A stretch of DNA of 44,189 nt, taken from the NCBI GenBank assembly GCA_938005465.1, contig CALLNU010000005.1:1-44189 (forward strand), written 5' to 3'. Positions 8,033 to 15,810 of this stretch are shown piece by piece (the stretch's first letter is position 1; each line of letters starts with the position of its first letter). The notes beneath the pieces are model-generated. The model was not told the origin of the DNA. It saw nothing but the letters and a program-made list of their open reading frames with translations, and did not search any database. Position numbers and translations under genes: made by a program. This DNA comes from an uncultured Collinsella sp. (GTDB lineage: Bacteria > Actinomycetota > Coriobacteriia > Coriobacteriales > Coriobacteriaceae).

Positions 8033-8629
8033 ATGCCTGAACGCTTGGTTTCGACGACATGCTTGGGAAATCTCAACGATCCGTCCTATGAACTCCTGCT
8101 TCGCCGGAAGCTGGGCGGCGTCTTTGAAGTTGACGAGCTGCTGCTCGATTGGGACCAGGCTGATACGCGCGCGTTTGTGGGCGTGACGGAGCTGGGGCGC
8201 ACGGTCGATGTCCGGCTGGGTACTGCCGACGGCGGTCGTCTTGTCGACGGCGGTCGTCTTGTCGACGGCGACGTGCTCTCCGTCGACCGTTCGGGCGTGG
8301 TGCCCGTGGCGGTTGTCGTGCGCCTGCGCAGCGCCGAGGTTTATTTGGTCGAAGTTGACCGCATGGACCCGATTGCGCTCGCGCATGCGTGCTGGGAGAT
8401 CGGCAATATGCATGCGCCGCTTTTCCGAGGCGATTCGGACGAGCATACCGTGCGCATGTATACGCCGGTGCAGCCTGTTTTGGGCCGCATGCTCCGGGGC
8501 GTCGAGGGCGTTCGGCTCTCGACGGTTACCCGTGAACTCGATTCGGACCGGCGCTTTGCGTCGAGTGCGGCGGATGCCGTTGTGAGTATGGCTCCCGACT
8601 TTACGATCGTAAAGAAGGCGCGCGGTTAA
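8033..8629 (+). CDS. UreE-like metallochaperone (no urease nearby)
   Basis: A 198-aa protein resembling the urease accessory nickel chaperone UreE. The key similarity is the ACWEIGNMHAPLFRG stretch around His127, matching the conserved GNRH-type nickel site of UreE, preceded by a beta-rich N-terminal half (residues 1-100). No urease structural or other accessory genes are in the window, so it may serve another nickel enzyme or be a general nickel carrier with the SlyD-like protein encoded 3 bp upstream. Residues about 66-80 contain a repeated GGRLVD motif caused by an 18-bp tandem duplication. The family call is fairly secure, the role is inference. Confidence 0.75.
   Translation: MPERLVSTTCLGNLNDPSYELLLRRKLGGVFEVDELLLDWDQADTRAFVGVTELGRTVDVRLGTADGGRLVDGGRLVDGDVLSVDRSGVVPVAVVVRLRSAEVYLVEVDRMDPIALAHACWEIGNMHAPLFRGDSDEHTVRMYTPVQPVLGRMLRGVEGVRLSTVTRELDSDRRFASSAADAVVSMAPDFTIVKKARG
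8228..8263 (+). repeat. 18-bp tandem duplication inside the UreE-like gene
   Basis: GACGGCGGTCGTCTTGTC occurs twice head to tail (8228-8245 and 8246-8263) and GACGGCG begins a third copy. The frame is kept and six residues are duplicated, apparently in a surface loop. It looks recent because the copies are identical. Confidence 0.9.
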
Positions 8630-8639
8630 CGTGCGTATA

Positions 8640-8684
8640 AGTAAGACGGACTTTGAGAGGCAACTATTCAAAGTCCGTCTTACT
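8640..8684. repeat. Perfect 17-bp inverted repeat
   Basis: AGTAAGACGGACTTTGA (8640-8656) pairs perfectly with 8668-8684 around an 11-nt loop. It lies between the UreE-like gene and the HAD phosphatase gene and has no T-run after it. It is one of the intergenic hairpins that recur in this window. Confidence 0.8.
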
Positions 8685-8712
8685 GTTGATGAGATGCTGT
8701 GGGGGAAAGCAT

Positions 8713-9510
8713 ATGGGTCTTGAGGGAATCAAGCTGATTGCATGCGATTTGGACGGCACATTGCTGCATCCGGGGGAGCACGAGCCGCGTTCCGAGGCCT
8801 TTGAGCTCATCGATGAACTGCATCGTCGCGGTATCGTGTTTATGCCGGCGAGCGGCCGTCAATATGCGAGCTTGCGCTACCTGTTTGCCCCGGTGGCCGA
8901 TGAGCTCGCCTATGTATGCGAAAACGGAGCCCTGGTGATGAGCGGGGGGCGTGCCGTTGTCAAGCGTTCCATGGAGCGTAGCCTTGCTATGGATATCGCG
9001 AATGCCGTGGTTGCGTATCCCCATGCCGACGTGACCCTTTCGTGTGAGGGACACCTCTACACCATGAGCGGCAACGATGCGTTCGTCGACCATTTGCGCT
9101 ATGAGGTCCACTGCGATGTGGCGGTGGTCGACCGCCCCGAGGACATCGACGAGGACGTCATTAAGATTGCCTTCCAGACGCCCGAGGTGGATCAGCCGGC
9201 GGCCCTGGAGTATTTCGAGCGCCTCTTTAGCGACCGTGTTGACGTGATGACGTCGGGAACCGAGTGGACGGACTTTATCGGCTTCGGTTCGGGCAAGGGC
9301 TCCGCGCTTGCCGATTACGGTCGTGCCCTGGGTATTTCGCCCGATGAGATGATGGCGTTTGGCGATAACGAAAACGACCGCGACATGCTCAACGTAGTGG
9401 GCCATCCTTATCTAATGGAGAGCTGCAATCCCTCTATGCGTGACATCAACGACCGCGTCCGTTACGTGCACACGGTCGAAGAAGAGCTGCGTCGTCTACT
9501 TGCTGAGTAG
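8713..9510 (+). CDS. Cof-type HAD phosphatase
   Basis: A 265-aa haloacid-dehalogenase hydrolase of the Cof (type IIB cap) group, usually acting on sugar phosphates or other small phosphorylated metabolites. Motif I is ACDLDGTLLHP (nucleophile Asp12, acid Asp14), motif II MPASGRQ, and motif IV FGDNENDRDML, with the cap domain between. The ATG at 8713 has GGGGGAAAG at suitable distance; the open frame upstream runs through the preceding hairpin. Specific substrate unknown. Its stop codon lies within the left arm of the next inverted repeat. Confidence 0.9.
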   Translation: MGLEGIKLIACDLDGTLLHPGEHEPRSEAFELIDELHRRGIVFMPASGRQYASLRYLFAPVADELAYVCENGALVMSGGRAVVKRSMERSLAMDIANAVVAYPHADVTLSCEGHLYTMSGNDAFVDHLRYEVHCDVAVVDRPEDIDEDVIKIAFQTPEVDQPAALEYFERLFSDRVDVMTSGTEWTDFIGFGSGKGSALADYGRALGISPDEMMAFGDNENDRDMLNVVGHPYLMESCNPSMRDINDRVRYVHTVEEELRRLLAE

Positions 9511-9589
9511 ACATTTGGGACATGCCTAGAAATCTATTTTTTGCTGCAAAGCGCGGAAAGGTGGATTTTAAGGCATGTCCCGAACGTCT
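9509..9589. repeat. Inverted-repeat element between convergent genes
   Basis: Arms of 26 nt (9509-9534 and 9564-9589) pair at 22 positions, two of the others being G-U; the strongest part is GGGACATGCC/GGCATGTCCC. The element overlaps both stop codons (HAD gene at 9508-9510, regulator gene at 9588-9590) and is the whole gap between the two genes. A bidirectional transcription end is a reasonable role. Confidence 0.85.
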
Positions 9590-9968
9590 ACCGGCAGTCG
9601 GGGCAGAGACCCTCGAAGATGGTGTAGTGCGACGTGACGTGCCAGCCGATTTGCTCGGACGCCTTGGCGTCGAGCTGGGCATCGAAGGGGAGCGGTACGT
9701 CGATGACGCGGCTGCACGAGGTGCAGATGATATGCGCATGCGGCTCGATCGTGCGATCGAAGCGGCTGCCGCCCGGCGTCTTGATGGAGAGGATCTCGCC
9801 GGCGTCGGCCAAGAGATTGAGATTGCGGTAGACCGTACCGCGGCTGATTTTGTCATCCTGCGCGCGCACGACGTTGTAGATTTCGTCGGCGGTGGGATGG
9901 TTATAGCTTTGGCGCACGGCGTCAAGAACCAGTTTTCGCTGCCTGGTATTCCTTCTTTGCACCGCCAT
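9588..9968 (-). CDS. Fur-family regulator, PerR-like
   Basis: A 126-aa Fur-superfamily DNA-binding regulator. The winged helix includes SRGTVYRNLNLLADAGEI (residues 42-59). Regulatory-metal ligands typical of the family are present (His24, Asp71, His77, His79, Asp90), and two CxxC pairs (Cys82/Cys85 and Cys122/Cys125) form the structural zinc site. The spacing and small size resemble PerR (peroxide sensing by a Fe/Mn site) more than Fur, but this cannot be settled by eye. The ATG follows GAGGCGAGG. It is convergent with the HAD gene. Confidence 0.88.
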   Translation of the reverse strand: MAVQRRNTRQRKLVLDAVRQSYNHPTADEIYNVVRAQDDKISRGTVYRNLNLLADAGEILSIKTPGGSRFDRTIEPHAHIICTSCSRVIDVPLPFDAQLDAKASEQIGWHVTSHYTIFEGLCPDCR

Positions 9969-10029
9969 GCGCCTCGCCTCTTTTCTATTAACGGTCGTAG
10001 GTAAATGATACCGTATTTAGCACACAATA

Positions 10030-10440
10030 CTAATAATGAGGACTGAAACCGTCTTCATTGGCAAGTGGGGCTCGGGCCTGGGCGTCTACGAGGCGAAAAC
10101 GCGTTCCCATGCGCTCGTAGGAGGCATGAAGCGCCTCGAGATGAGATAGGATGTTTGCCGGAGCTCCCTGTATCTCCATCTCGACTGAGCCGTCTTCCAT
10201 GTTACGCACCCAGCCGGTGAGTGCGCGTGCCTGCGCGAGGTTGGTGTTGGTAAAGCGAAAACCAACGCCTTGGACTTGCCCCGTCCAGTGCAGGAAATAG
10301 CGCAGGGGAGTGTCTTGAGTGGCCTCGTCGCTTGCGAGCACGGTAAGCCTGCGGCGCAGCTCGAGCTCGACGTTTGATGGTTTTTGAGGCTCTCGACTGC
10401 CGCCGGTGACGCTGGAGAAGAACGTATCGAAGAGGCCCAT
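10030..10440 (-). CDS. Acylphosphatase-domain protein
   Basis: A 136-aa protein with an acylphosphatase domain from about residue 47 to the end. The catalytic arginine is in GQVQGVGFRF and the catalytic asparagine in GWVRNMEDGSVEMEIQG. Acylphosphatases hydrolyse carboxyl-phosphate bonds such as acetyl phosphate. About 45 residues precede the domain (MGLFDTFFSSVTGG), longer than the ~90-residue stand-alone enzyme. The ATG lies 2 bp after the stop of the Gfo/Idh gene, so the two are probably co-translated. Confidence 0.88.
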   Translation of the reverse strand: MGLFDTFFSSVTGGSREPQKPSNVELELRRRLTVLASDEATQDTPLRYFLHWTGQVQGVGFRFTNTNLAQARALTGWVRNMEDGSVEMEIQGAPANILSHLEALHASYERMGTRFRLVDAQARAPLANEDGFSPHY

Positions 10441-10442
10441 CG

Positions 10443-11549
10443 CTATGCCTGCTTGTCTGCGTCGGCCGGGAAGGTAATGCCGGCCTGCTGGCGCACGGCA
10501 TCCATGATGCGCAGTGAGACGAGCGTGACATCGCGGTAGTGGCCAAGCTCGTGGCGTCCTGCCGGGGTCTCCCAAATCTCTTCCTTAACGTTATCGATGC
10601 CGCCGATGGCGGTGATAAAGTCTGTGAGTTCGTATTCCATAGTGTTGCTCGATTTGGGTAGGTCGAGCACGCGGCCGTTGTCGCCCTGATCGCGCGGTGC
10701 CTCGGTCGCCGAGCCGCGTACGACATCGCCGCGATAGTCGATGCGGACGTTGCGGGGCGTGGACAGATGGTCGATCTGGATAGTGCCACGCTCGCCTTCG
10801 ATCTGCGAGGGCAGCAGGTCATTCGTAATTTTGGAGTGCGCGAGCTCGACGGAGATGCGGCCTCCGCCATAGCTGGCGAGGATGGAACCGCAGCCGTCGA
10901 TGGGGCCGTGCGTGAGCTGTCGCGTGGTGGGGTCGAGCAGAGTAGTCATGCTCGTAAGGCCGGAGGGCATGCCGAAAATCTCGACCATGGGCTCGACGGC
11001 GTAGACGCCAATGTCCATGAGGGAACCCGATGCCATATTGCAGTCGAAGATATTGGTGGCGCGTCCCGCGAGAATCTCGTTGTAGCGCGAGGAATACTTG
11101 CCAAAGCGCAATGAGGCGCGGCGGATGGGGGCGATCTCGCCCAGGGCGTCCTCGATGGCGTGGAAGGCGGGATCGTGGAGGGGACGCATGGCCTCGAGGG
11201 CCACGACACCTGCTGCCTCGGCAGCGCGGAAGACTTCCAGCGCCTGCGCTTCGGTGGCGCAGAAGGGTTTCTCGACGATGACGTGCTTGCCACCGGCGAT
11301 GCAGGCAAGGGCCTGCTCGTAGTGAAGTGCGTTAGGGCTGCCGATATAGACGGCGTCGACGTCGACGGCGGACGCAAGCTCGTCAAGTGCGGTGAAGTTA
11401 CGCTCGCCGCCGTGTTCGGCGGTAAAGGCAGTACCGCGATTGGCGTCGCGCGAAAGCGTGCCCACAAACGCGGCTTGGTCGTTGGCGTTGACGACTTGGA
11501 TAAAGTCGTCGGTGATCATGGATGTGCCGATGGTCGCGATGCGCAGCAT
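10443..11549 (-). CDS. Gfo/Idh/MocA-family oxidoreductase
   Basis: A 368-aa NAD(P)-dependent oxidoreductase of the Gfo/Idh/MocA family, usually acting on sugars, inositols or related alcohols. The N-terminal Rossmann part starts MLRIATIGTSMITDDF and has the DVDAVYIGSPNALHYEQ segment and the conserved EKPFCAT (catalytic-region lysine). The C-terminal part has GSLMDIGVYAVEPM and the expected beta-sheet domain. The start at 11549 follows AAGGGGG. The substrate is not predictable. The acylphosphatase gene follows 2 bp later. Confidence 0.9.
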   Translation of the reverse strand: MLRIATIGTSMITDDFIQVVNANDQAAFVGTLSRDANRGTAFTAEHGGERNFTALDELASAVDVDAVYIGSPNALHYEQALACIAGGKHVIVEKPFCATEAQALEVFRAAEAAGVVALEAMRPLHDPAFHAIEDALGEIAPIRRASLRFGKYSSRYNEILAGRATNIFDCNMASGSLMDIGVYAVEPMVEIFGMPSGLTSMTTLLDPTTRQLTHGPIDGCGSILASYGGGRISVELAHSKITNDLLPSQIEGERGTIQIDHLSTPRNVRIDYRGDVVRGSATEAPRDQGDNGRVLDLPKSSNTMEYELTDFITAIGGIDNVKEEIWETPAGRHELGHYRDVTLVSLRIMDAVRQQAGITFPADADKQA

Positions 11550-11622
11550 ACGTCCCCCTTGCGTTGTTTGGTCTACAGGATGAGTGTAGCGCGTGGGGAT
11601 ATAAAGCTGCGCGAAAACGCTA

Positions 11623-12108
11623 TTACAGGTCGCTCTCGTTAAAGCCGGTGTCGATATCGAGGTTGCTGCCGTCGGCCGCCGTGGTGGCAAGCTCGTCGCA
11701 GCGCTCGTTGAGCTCATGGCCGGCGTGGCCCTTAACCCAGATGAACTCCACTTTGTGCTTGCTCTTTGCGGTGAGCAGGCGCTCCCACAAGTCGCGGTTC
11801 TTGACAGGCTGCTTGTTGGCGGTCTTCCAGCCGCGTTTTTTCCAGCCGTCGATCCAGTGTTTATTGAAAGCGTTGACGACGTACTGCGAATCGGAATGGA
11901 CCTCGACCTCGCAGGGGCGGTTGAGCGCCTCGAGCGCCACGATGACCGCCATGAGCTCCATGCGGTTGTTGGTGGTCTTGACGTAGCCGCGCGAAAGCTC
12001 GGAGGTGAAGGTCTTGCCGGCGGGGTTGGTGTATTTGAGCACGGCGCCGTAGCCGCCGCGTCCCGGATTTGATCGGGCCGAGCCGTCGGTATAGATGATG
12101 ACCTTCAC
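11623..12108 (-). CDS. rnhA: Ribonuclease HI
   Basis: Degrades the RNA strand of RNA-DNA hybrids (primer removal, R-loops). The 161-aa protein has all four carboxylates: Asp8 (YTDGS), Glu51 (NRMELMAV), Asp73 (HSDSQYV) and Asp138 (RCDELATTAA), plus the KGHAG histidine loop. The start is a GTG at 12108 behind GAAAGGAA; the overlapping out-of-frame ATG would stop at once. The C-terminal tail ends in an acidic DIDTGFNESDL. Confidence 0.95.
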   Translation of the reverse strand: MKVIIYTDGSARSNPGRGGYGAVLKYTNPAGKTFTSELSRGYVKTTNNRMELMAVIVALEALNRPCEVEVHSDSQYVVNAFNKHWIDGWKKRGWKTANKQPVKNRDLWERLLTAKSKHKVEFIWVKGHAGHELNERCDELATTAADGSNLDIDTGFNESDL

Positions 12109-12171
12109 ATGGTTCCTTTCGTTGGGTATGTTTCGTGCGAGTGACCATTGTAGCGCCATGCCCGCCGGGGG

Positions 12172-13110
12172 CTAGCAATCTACGATTTCTACCCCGTCTT
12201 CCGACAGTTGGTTGGCATGGATGATGCGGTTGAGCTCGTCGAGGTATTGCTGCAAGAGGGGAGAGGGTTTGCGCTCGTCGTGCATGATATAGCCTACGTG
12301 CATCGTTGGGGCGTCTGCCAGCGGGATCGAGGCCATGCCCCACTGCATTTCATTGGAGAGGACACCGGTCGACAGGGTGTAACCGTTCGACGTGATAAGT
12401 AAGTTGGTAAGTGTTCCGCGGTCCGAGATTCGTATGTTGCGGTCGCAAGGGATGTAGCTAAAGGGTTCCTCGGCGTAATAGAAGGAGTTCGAGGTTCCCT
12501 GCTCAAAGCTGTAGCGCGTATAGGGCGTGAGGTCGGCAAGGGACAGCTGAGGGCGGCGTGCGAGCGGGTGACGTTCGCTGACGAACACGTGGACTTTTGC
12601 ATCAAAGAGGGGATGAAAGCTCGCCCGGGCATCGGTAAAGGCCTTCTGCAAGACACGGGTATTAAAGTCATCCAGATAGAGGATGCCGATGTCACTGCGA
12701 AACGCGCGCACGTCGTCGATGATCTGCGCTGTGGTGGTCTCGCGCATGATGAACTCGAACTTGCTGTCGCGGCAGCGCTCGACGACGTTGACAAAGGCCT
12801 CGACCGAAAACGCGTAGTGTTGGGCCGAGATGGCAAGGCGGGCTTGCGGGATGCCGCCGTCTTCGTAGCGGGCCTCGAGCATGTCGGCCTGCTCAACGAC
12901 CTGGCGCGCATAGCCCAAAAGCTCGGTGCCATCGTTGGTGAGCGTGACGCCGCGGCTGGAGCGCGTAAAGATTTCCAGATGGAGCTCCTGTTCCAGGCTT
13001 TTGACGGCGTTTGAGATGTTGGACTGAGCGGTATAGAGGCGCTGGGCCGCGGCGTTGATTGAGCCGGACTCTGCCACGGCGATCAAAAAGCGAAGCTGCT
13101 GGAGGGTCAT
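12172..13110 (-). CDS. LysR-family transcriptional regulator
   Basis: A 312-aa LysR-type regulator. The winged helix-turn-helix is at residues 1-60 (MTLQQLRFLIAVAESGSINAAAQRLYTAQ-type sequence), followed by a linker helix and an effector-binding domain with LDDFNTRVLQ and HPLARRPQLSLADL motifs. It is divergent from metY, and the shared 273-bp spacer has a LysR-type T-N11-A palindrome next to its own start, so it probably regulates metY and itself. The effector may be a sulfur metabolite such as O-acetylserine or homoserine derivatives; this is inference from context. Confidence 0.93.
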   Translation of the reverse strand: MTLQQLRFLIAVAESGSINAAAQRLYTAQSNISNAVKSLEQELHLEIFTRSSRGVTLTNDGTELLGYARQVVEQADMLEARYEDGGIPQARLAISAQHYAFSVEAFVNVVERCRDSKFEFIMRETTTAQIIDDVRAFRSDIGILYLDDFNTRVLQKAFTDARASFHPLFDAKVHVFVSERHPLARRPQLSLADLTPYTRYSFEQGTSNSFYYAEEPFSYIPCDRNIRISDRGTLTNLLITSNGYTLSTGVLSNEMQWGMASIPLADAPTMHVGYIMHDERKPSPLLQQYLDELNRIIHANQLSEDGVEIVDC

Positions 13111-13130
13111 CGGCGCCCGTCCTTTCGTGT

Positions 13131-13151
13131 GTTATCTACAAAACCGATAAC
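13131..13151. promoter_or_regulatory. LysR-type operator (T-N11-A palindrome)
   Basis: GTTATC-N9-GATAAC is a perfect 6-bp inverted repeat containing T-N11-A, the LysR-family half-site pattern. It lies 20 bp upstream of the lysR start codon and 20 bp upstream of the metY -35, the usual place for an autoregulatory and activating site. Confidence 0.65.
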
Positions 13152-13171
13152 AGGTTAGCGCTTTTAAGTGA

Positions 13172-13200
13172 TTGACCGAGAGAAACAATGCTCGTACTAT
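13172..13200 (+). promoter_or_regulatory. metY promoter
   Basis: TTGACC (13172-13177), a 17-bp spacer and TACTAT (13195-13200). The predicted start near 13207 gives a leader of about 175 nt before metY. Confidence 0.7.
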
Positions 13201-13268
13201 TCAAAACACACAAAGGCGGTAGGTAATTAAGCCAACCACGGAACCGGGATGCGAAAGGAGGCCCGCAT

Positions 13269-13322
13269 ATGAATTGCTTACCAAGACGAATGCCGGGCTC
13301 CTGTTTGCGCCCGTTGGCGTAA
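13269..13322 (+). CDS. Candidate 17-aa leader peptide upstream of metY
   Basis: A short open frame, MNCLPRRMPGSCLRPLA, ends with TAA 61 bp before the metY start. It has one of the best ribosome binding sites in the window: AAAGGAGG (13254-13261) seven bases before its ATG. It contains two cysteines and an internal methionine, the products of the pathway that metY serves. GGAGGCCCGCAT (13257-13268), which includes part of this ribosome binding site, can pair imperfectly with ATGCCGGGCTCC (13290-13301) inside the frame, so translation of the peptide and RNA folding compete. A role in sulfur-amino-acid attenuation is inference; two Cys codons are few for a classical ribosome-stalling leader. Confidence 0.55.
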   Translation: MNCLPRRMPGSCLRPLA

Positions 13323-13383
13323 TCAGGAGATAGCGACTTACTTCTCTCACTCTTATTACTTTTGTTCGATCAAGGAGATCATC

Positions 13384-14694
13384 ATGAGCCAGTTCATCAA
13401 CAACCCCGAGCACACCTTTGGTTTCGATACCCTGCAGCTGCACGTTGGCCAGGAGAGCGCCGATCCTGCATCCGACTCCCGTGCCGTGCCTATCTACCAG
13501 ACCACGAGCTATGTGTTCCGCAACTCCCAGCACGCCGCTGACCGCTTTGGTCTTGCCGACGCCGGTAACATCTACGGCCGTCTGACCAACTCCACCCAGG
13601 GCGTTTTCGAGGACCGTATCGCCGCGCTCGAGGGTGGCGTTGCTGGCCTCGCCGTCGCCTCTGGCGCCGCCGCCATCACCTATACCCTGCAGGCACTTGC
13701 CCGGGCCGGTGACCATGTGGTTGCCCAGAAGACCATCTACGGTGGCTCCTACAACCTGCTGGAGCATACGCTCTCCCAGTTTGGCGTCGAGACCACGTTT
13801 GTCGACGCTCATAATCTGGAAGAGGTCGAGGGGGCCATCAAGGACAACACTACGGTCATCTATCTCGAGACGCTCGGCAACCCCAACTCCGACATCCCCA
13901 ACATCGACGCCATCTCCGAGATCGCCAAGAAGCGCGGTCTGCCGGTTGTCGTCGATAACACCTTCGGCACCCCGTATCTGTTCCGTCCGCTGGAGCATGG
14001 TGCCAACATCGTCGTCCACTCCGCAACCAAGTTCATCGGTGGCCACGGCACCTCGCTGGGCGGTGTGATCGTCGACGGCGGTAACTTCGATTGGAAGGCG
14101 AGCGGAAAGTACGCCCAGATCGCTGAGCCCAACCCCTCCTACCACGGTGTTTCGTTTGCCGAGGCTGCCGGTCCCGCCGCCTTCGCGACCTATGTCCGCG
14201 CTATCCTGCTGCGTGACGAGGGCGCTTGCATCAGCCCGTTCAACGCCTGGGTCCTGCTCCAGGGCACCGAGACTCTGTCGCTGCGCGTTGACCGTCATGT
14301 CGAGAACACCAAGAAGGTCGTTGAGTTCCTGGCTGGTGACAGCCACGTCGCCAAGGTGAACCACCCGAGCCTGCCTGAGCACCCCGATCACGAGCTCTAT
14401 CAGAAGTACTTCCCCCGTGGCGGTGCCTCGATTTTTACCTTCGAGATTAAGGGTGGCCAGGAGGCAGCTTGGAAGTTCATCGACCATCTGCAGGTGTTTT
14501 CGCTGCTCGCCAACGTGGCCGACGTCAAGTCGCTCGTCGTGCACCCGGCTACCACCACGCACTCCCAGCTCTCTGCCGAGGAGCTCGCCGAGCAGAACAT
14601 CACGCCCTCCACGATCCGTCTTTCCATCGGTACCGAGAACGCCGAGGATATCATTTGGGATCTGAAGCAGGCCTTCGCCGCGCTGGACGAGTAA
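13384..14694 (+). CDS. metY: O-acetylhomoserine sulfhydrylase
   Basis: A PLP enzyme of the Cys/Met metabolism family that makes homocysteine from O-acetylhomoserine and sulfide (direct sulfhydrylation). The 436-aa length and the insertion pattern (NIYGRLTNSTQGVFEDRIAALEGG, QNITPSTIRLSIGTENAEDI) fit MetY rather than the ~390-aa cystathionine gamma-synthases. The PLP lysine is Lys216 (VHSATKFIGGHG), with NPNSDIPNI and DNTFGTPYLFRPLEHGA around the cofactor. AAGGAGATCATC precedes the ATG. It is divergent from a LysR regulator, has a leader with a small frame, and ends at a strong terminator. Confidence 0.95.
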   Translation: MSQFINNPEHTFGFDTLQLHVGQESADPASDSRAVPIYQTTSYVFRNSQHAADRFGLADAGNIYGRLTNSTQGVFEDRIAALEGGVAGLAVASGAAAITYTLQALARAGDHVVAQKTIYGGSYNLLEHTLSQFGVETTFVDAHNLEEVEGAIKDNTTVIYLETLGNPNSDIPNIDAISEIAKKRGLPVVVDNTFGTPYLFRPLEHGANIVVHSATKFIGGHGTSLGGVIVDGGNFDWKASGKYAQIAEPNPSYHGVSFAEAAGPAAFATYVRAILLRDEGACISPFNAWVLLQGTETLSLRVDRHVENTKKVVEFLAGDSHVAKVNHPSLPEHPDHELYQKYFPRGGASIFTFEIKGGQEAAWKFIDHLQVFSLLANVADVKSLVVHPATTTHSQLSAEELAEQNITPSTIRLSIGTENAEDIIWDLKQAFAALDE

Positions 14695-14757
14695 GGCGAC
14701 TTGTGCAAGGACCCCTTGCGACTCGATAGGTATAACTGCATAAAATGCCTGCTCAAG

Positions 14758-14794
14758 GCGCCTGTGTGAACTATGGTTGCACAGGCGCTTTTTT
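14758..14794 (+). terminator. Terminator of metY
   Basis: GCGCCTGTG / CACAGGCGC is a 9-bp perfect stem followed by TTTTTT, about 60 bp after the metY stop. Confidence 0.9.
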
Positions 14795-14902
14795 GCATAG
14801 AGAGGGTGTAAAAACAGGGTTTTTGGCACGCTTTATGCATTCGAGTTGTGGAAAACTCCTGTTAAGAGGATGTGAGTTTTACGCAATTGACGTGCGCCTT
14901 TT

Positions 14903-14940
14903 GAGTAAAACCGCAGGTCGCGATTTACTCGGGGTACTAT
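14903..14940 (+). promoter_or_regulatory. Possible regulated promoter of the secreted-protein gene
   Basis: The 311-bp gap 14695-15005 holds the metY terminator and this site. GAGTAAA-N14-TTTACTC (14903-14909 / 14924-14930) is a perfect inverted repeat directly upstream of a -10-like TACTAT (14935-14940). No good -35 is seen at the right distance, which suggests activator dependence. GTTTTAC (14876-14882) can alternatively pair with GTAAAAC (14905-14911). Nothing else is recognised in the gap. Confidence 0.35.
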
Positions 14941-15005
14941 GCAGCGCGATCGAATCACACGCAGCTCAAACGCAGCAAAAACACACTACGGAGGTTTCCA
15001 GCTAC

Positions 15006-15782
15006 ATGAGGATCGATTCACGAAAACCGAAAGCCGCCGCCCTTTCCGCCGCTCTGACTGTGGCACTTTTGGCGGGCGCCGGCGCAACTGATGCCCACGC
15101 GGCAACACTATCCGATACGGTCGGATCTACGCCGTCCGAGGCGACGCTGGTGCAGCCCGTCGACTACCGCGGTGACGGTTATGGCTCCATGCAGGAGTGG
15201 AACGCCTCGATGGGGGCAAAGCGCGATTCCCTGGAGATGCGCGCTCAGATCATTATGAATATGTATGGCGACTATGCTACCGATGACGAGCGCGCTGTGC
15301 TGCAGGGTTGCATCGACGGCGCGGGTAGCCTGTTGACGATGGGGGAGGTCGACGCCAAGTCGACCGAGCTCGACGAGCTTCGCTCCACGCTCGAGGATGC
15401 CAAGCGCGAGGCGCTCGAGGCTGCCGCAGCCGAAGCCGAGGCCGCTGAGGCCGTTCAGGCTTCGTATTACAACGCCGGCTCCGGCTTGTCTTACGCGTCT
15501 GCTGCGTATTACGCGAACGGCTCGGGCCTGACGCGCTCTGCGGGTGTCAATAACTACAACGGGCGCCGCGAGACCTATTACAGCAGCAATGTGCTTTATC
15601 ACTATCGCACGGGCGAATGGACTCAGGATTCTGAGGGCTTCTGGCGCGATTCCGACGGCTATTACGTTGTTGCCGCGGGCGATATGGCCCAGGGCTCGAC
15701 CTTTACGGGCTCCAAGGGTGATTGCAAGGTCTATGACTCCGGCTGCGCTGCCGGAACCACCGACTACTACACCGGTTGGTAA
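15006..15782 (+). CDS. Secreted cell-surface protein, function unknown
   Basis: A 258-aa exported protein. The signal peptide is clear (charged start MRIDSRKPKAAA, hydrophobic stretch to about residue 28, likely cut after AHA/ATL). Residues 70-150 are helical and become an alanine-glutamate-rich probable coiled coil. Residues about 175-258 form a tyrosine-rich domain (NNYNGRRETYYSSNVLYHYR...DSDGYYVVAAGDMAQGSTF...KVYDSGCAAGTTDYYTGW). That module resembles C-terminal domains I associate with Coriobacteriia wall proteins, sometimes with hydrolases; its DSGCAAGTTDYY ending recalls 3D-type barrels. No LPXTG anchor or catalytic domain is present. The ATG follows GGAGG at a slightly long distance. 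Confidence 0.75.
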   Translation: MRIDSRKPKAAALSAALTVALLAGAGATDAHAATLSDTVGSTPSEATLVQPVDYRGDGYGSMQEWNASMGAKRDSLEMRAQIIMNMYGDYATDDERAVLQGCIDGAGSLLTMGEVDAKSTELDELRSTLEDAKREALEAAAAEAEAAEAVQASYYNAGSGLSYASAAYYANGSGLTRSAGVNNYNGRRETYYSSNVLYHYRTGEWTQDSEGFWRDSDGYYVVAAGDMAQGSTFTGSKGDCKVYDSGCAAGTTDYYTGW

Positions 15783-15810
15783 TCTGCCATAAGCAAAATA
15801 GGCACATGAT

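Noticed and set aside
9969..10029. PerR/Fur box upstream of the Fur-family gene
   Set aside because: ATTATTAGTATTGTG (minus strand) has some resemblance, but symmetry is poor and no convincing promoter positions it.
13207..13383. SAM or SAH riboswitch in the metY leader
   Set aside because: I looked for the SAM-I, SAM-II, SAM-IV and SAH core motifs and found none convincing; the small leader frame explains the region better.
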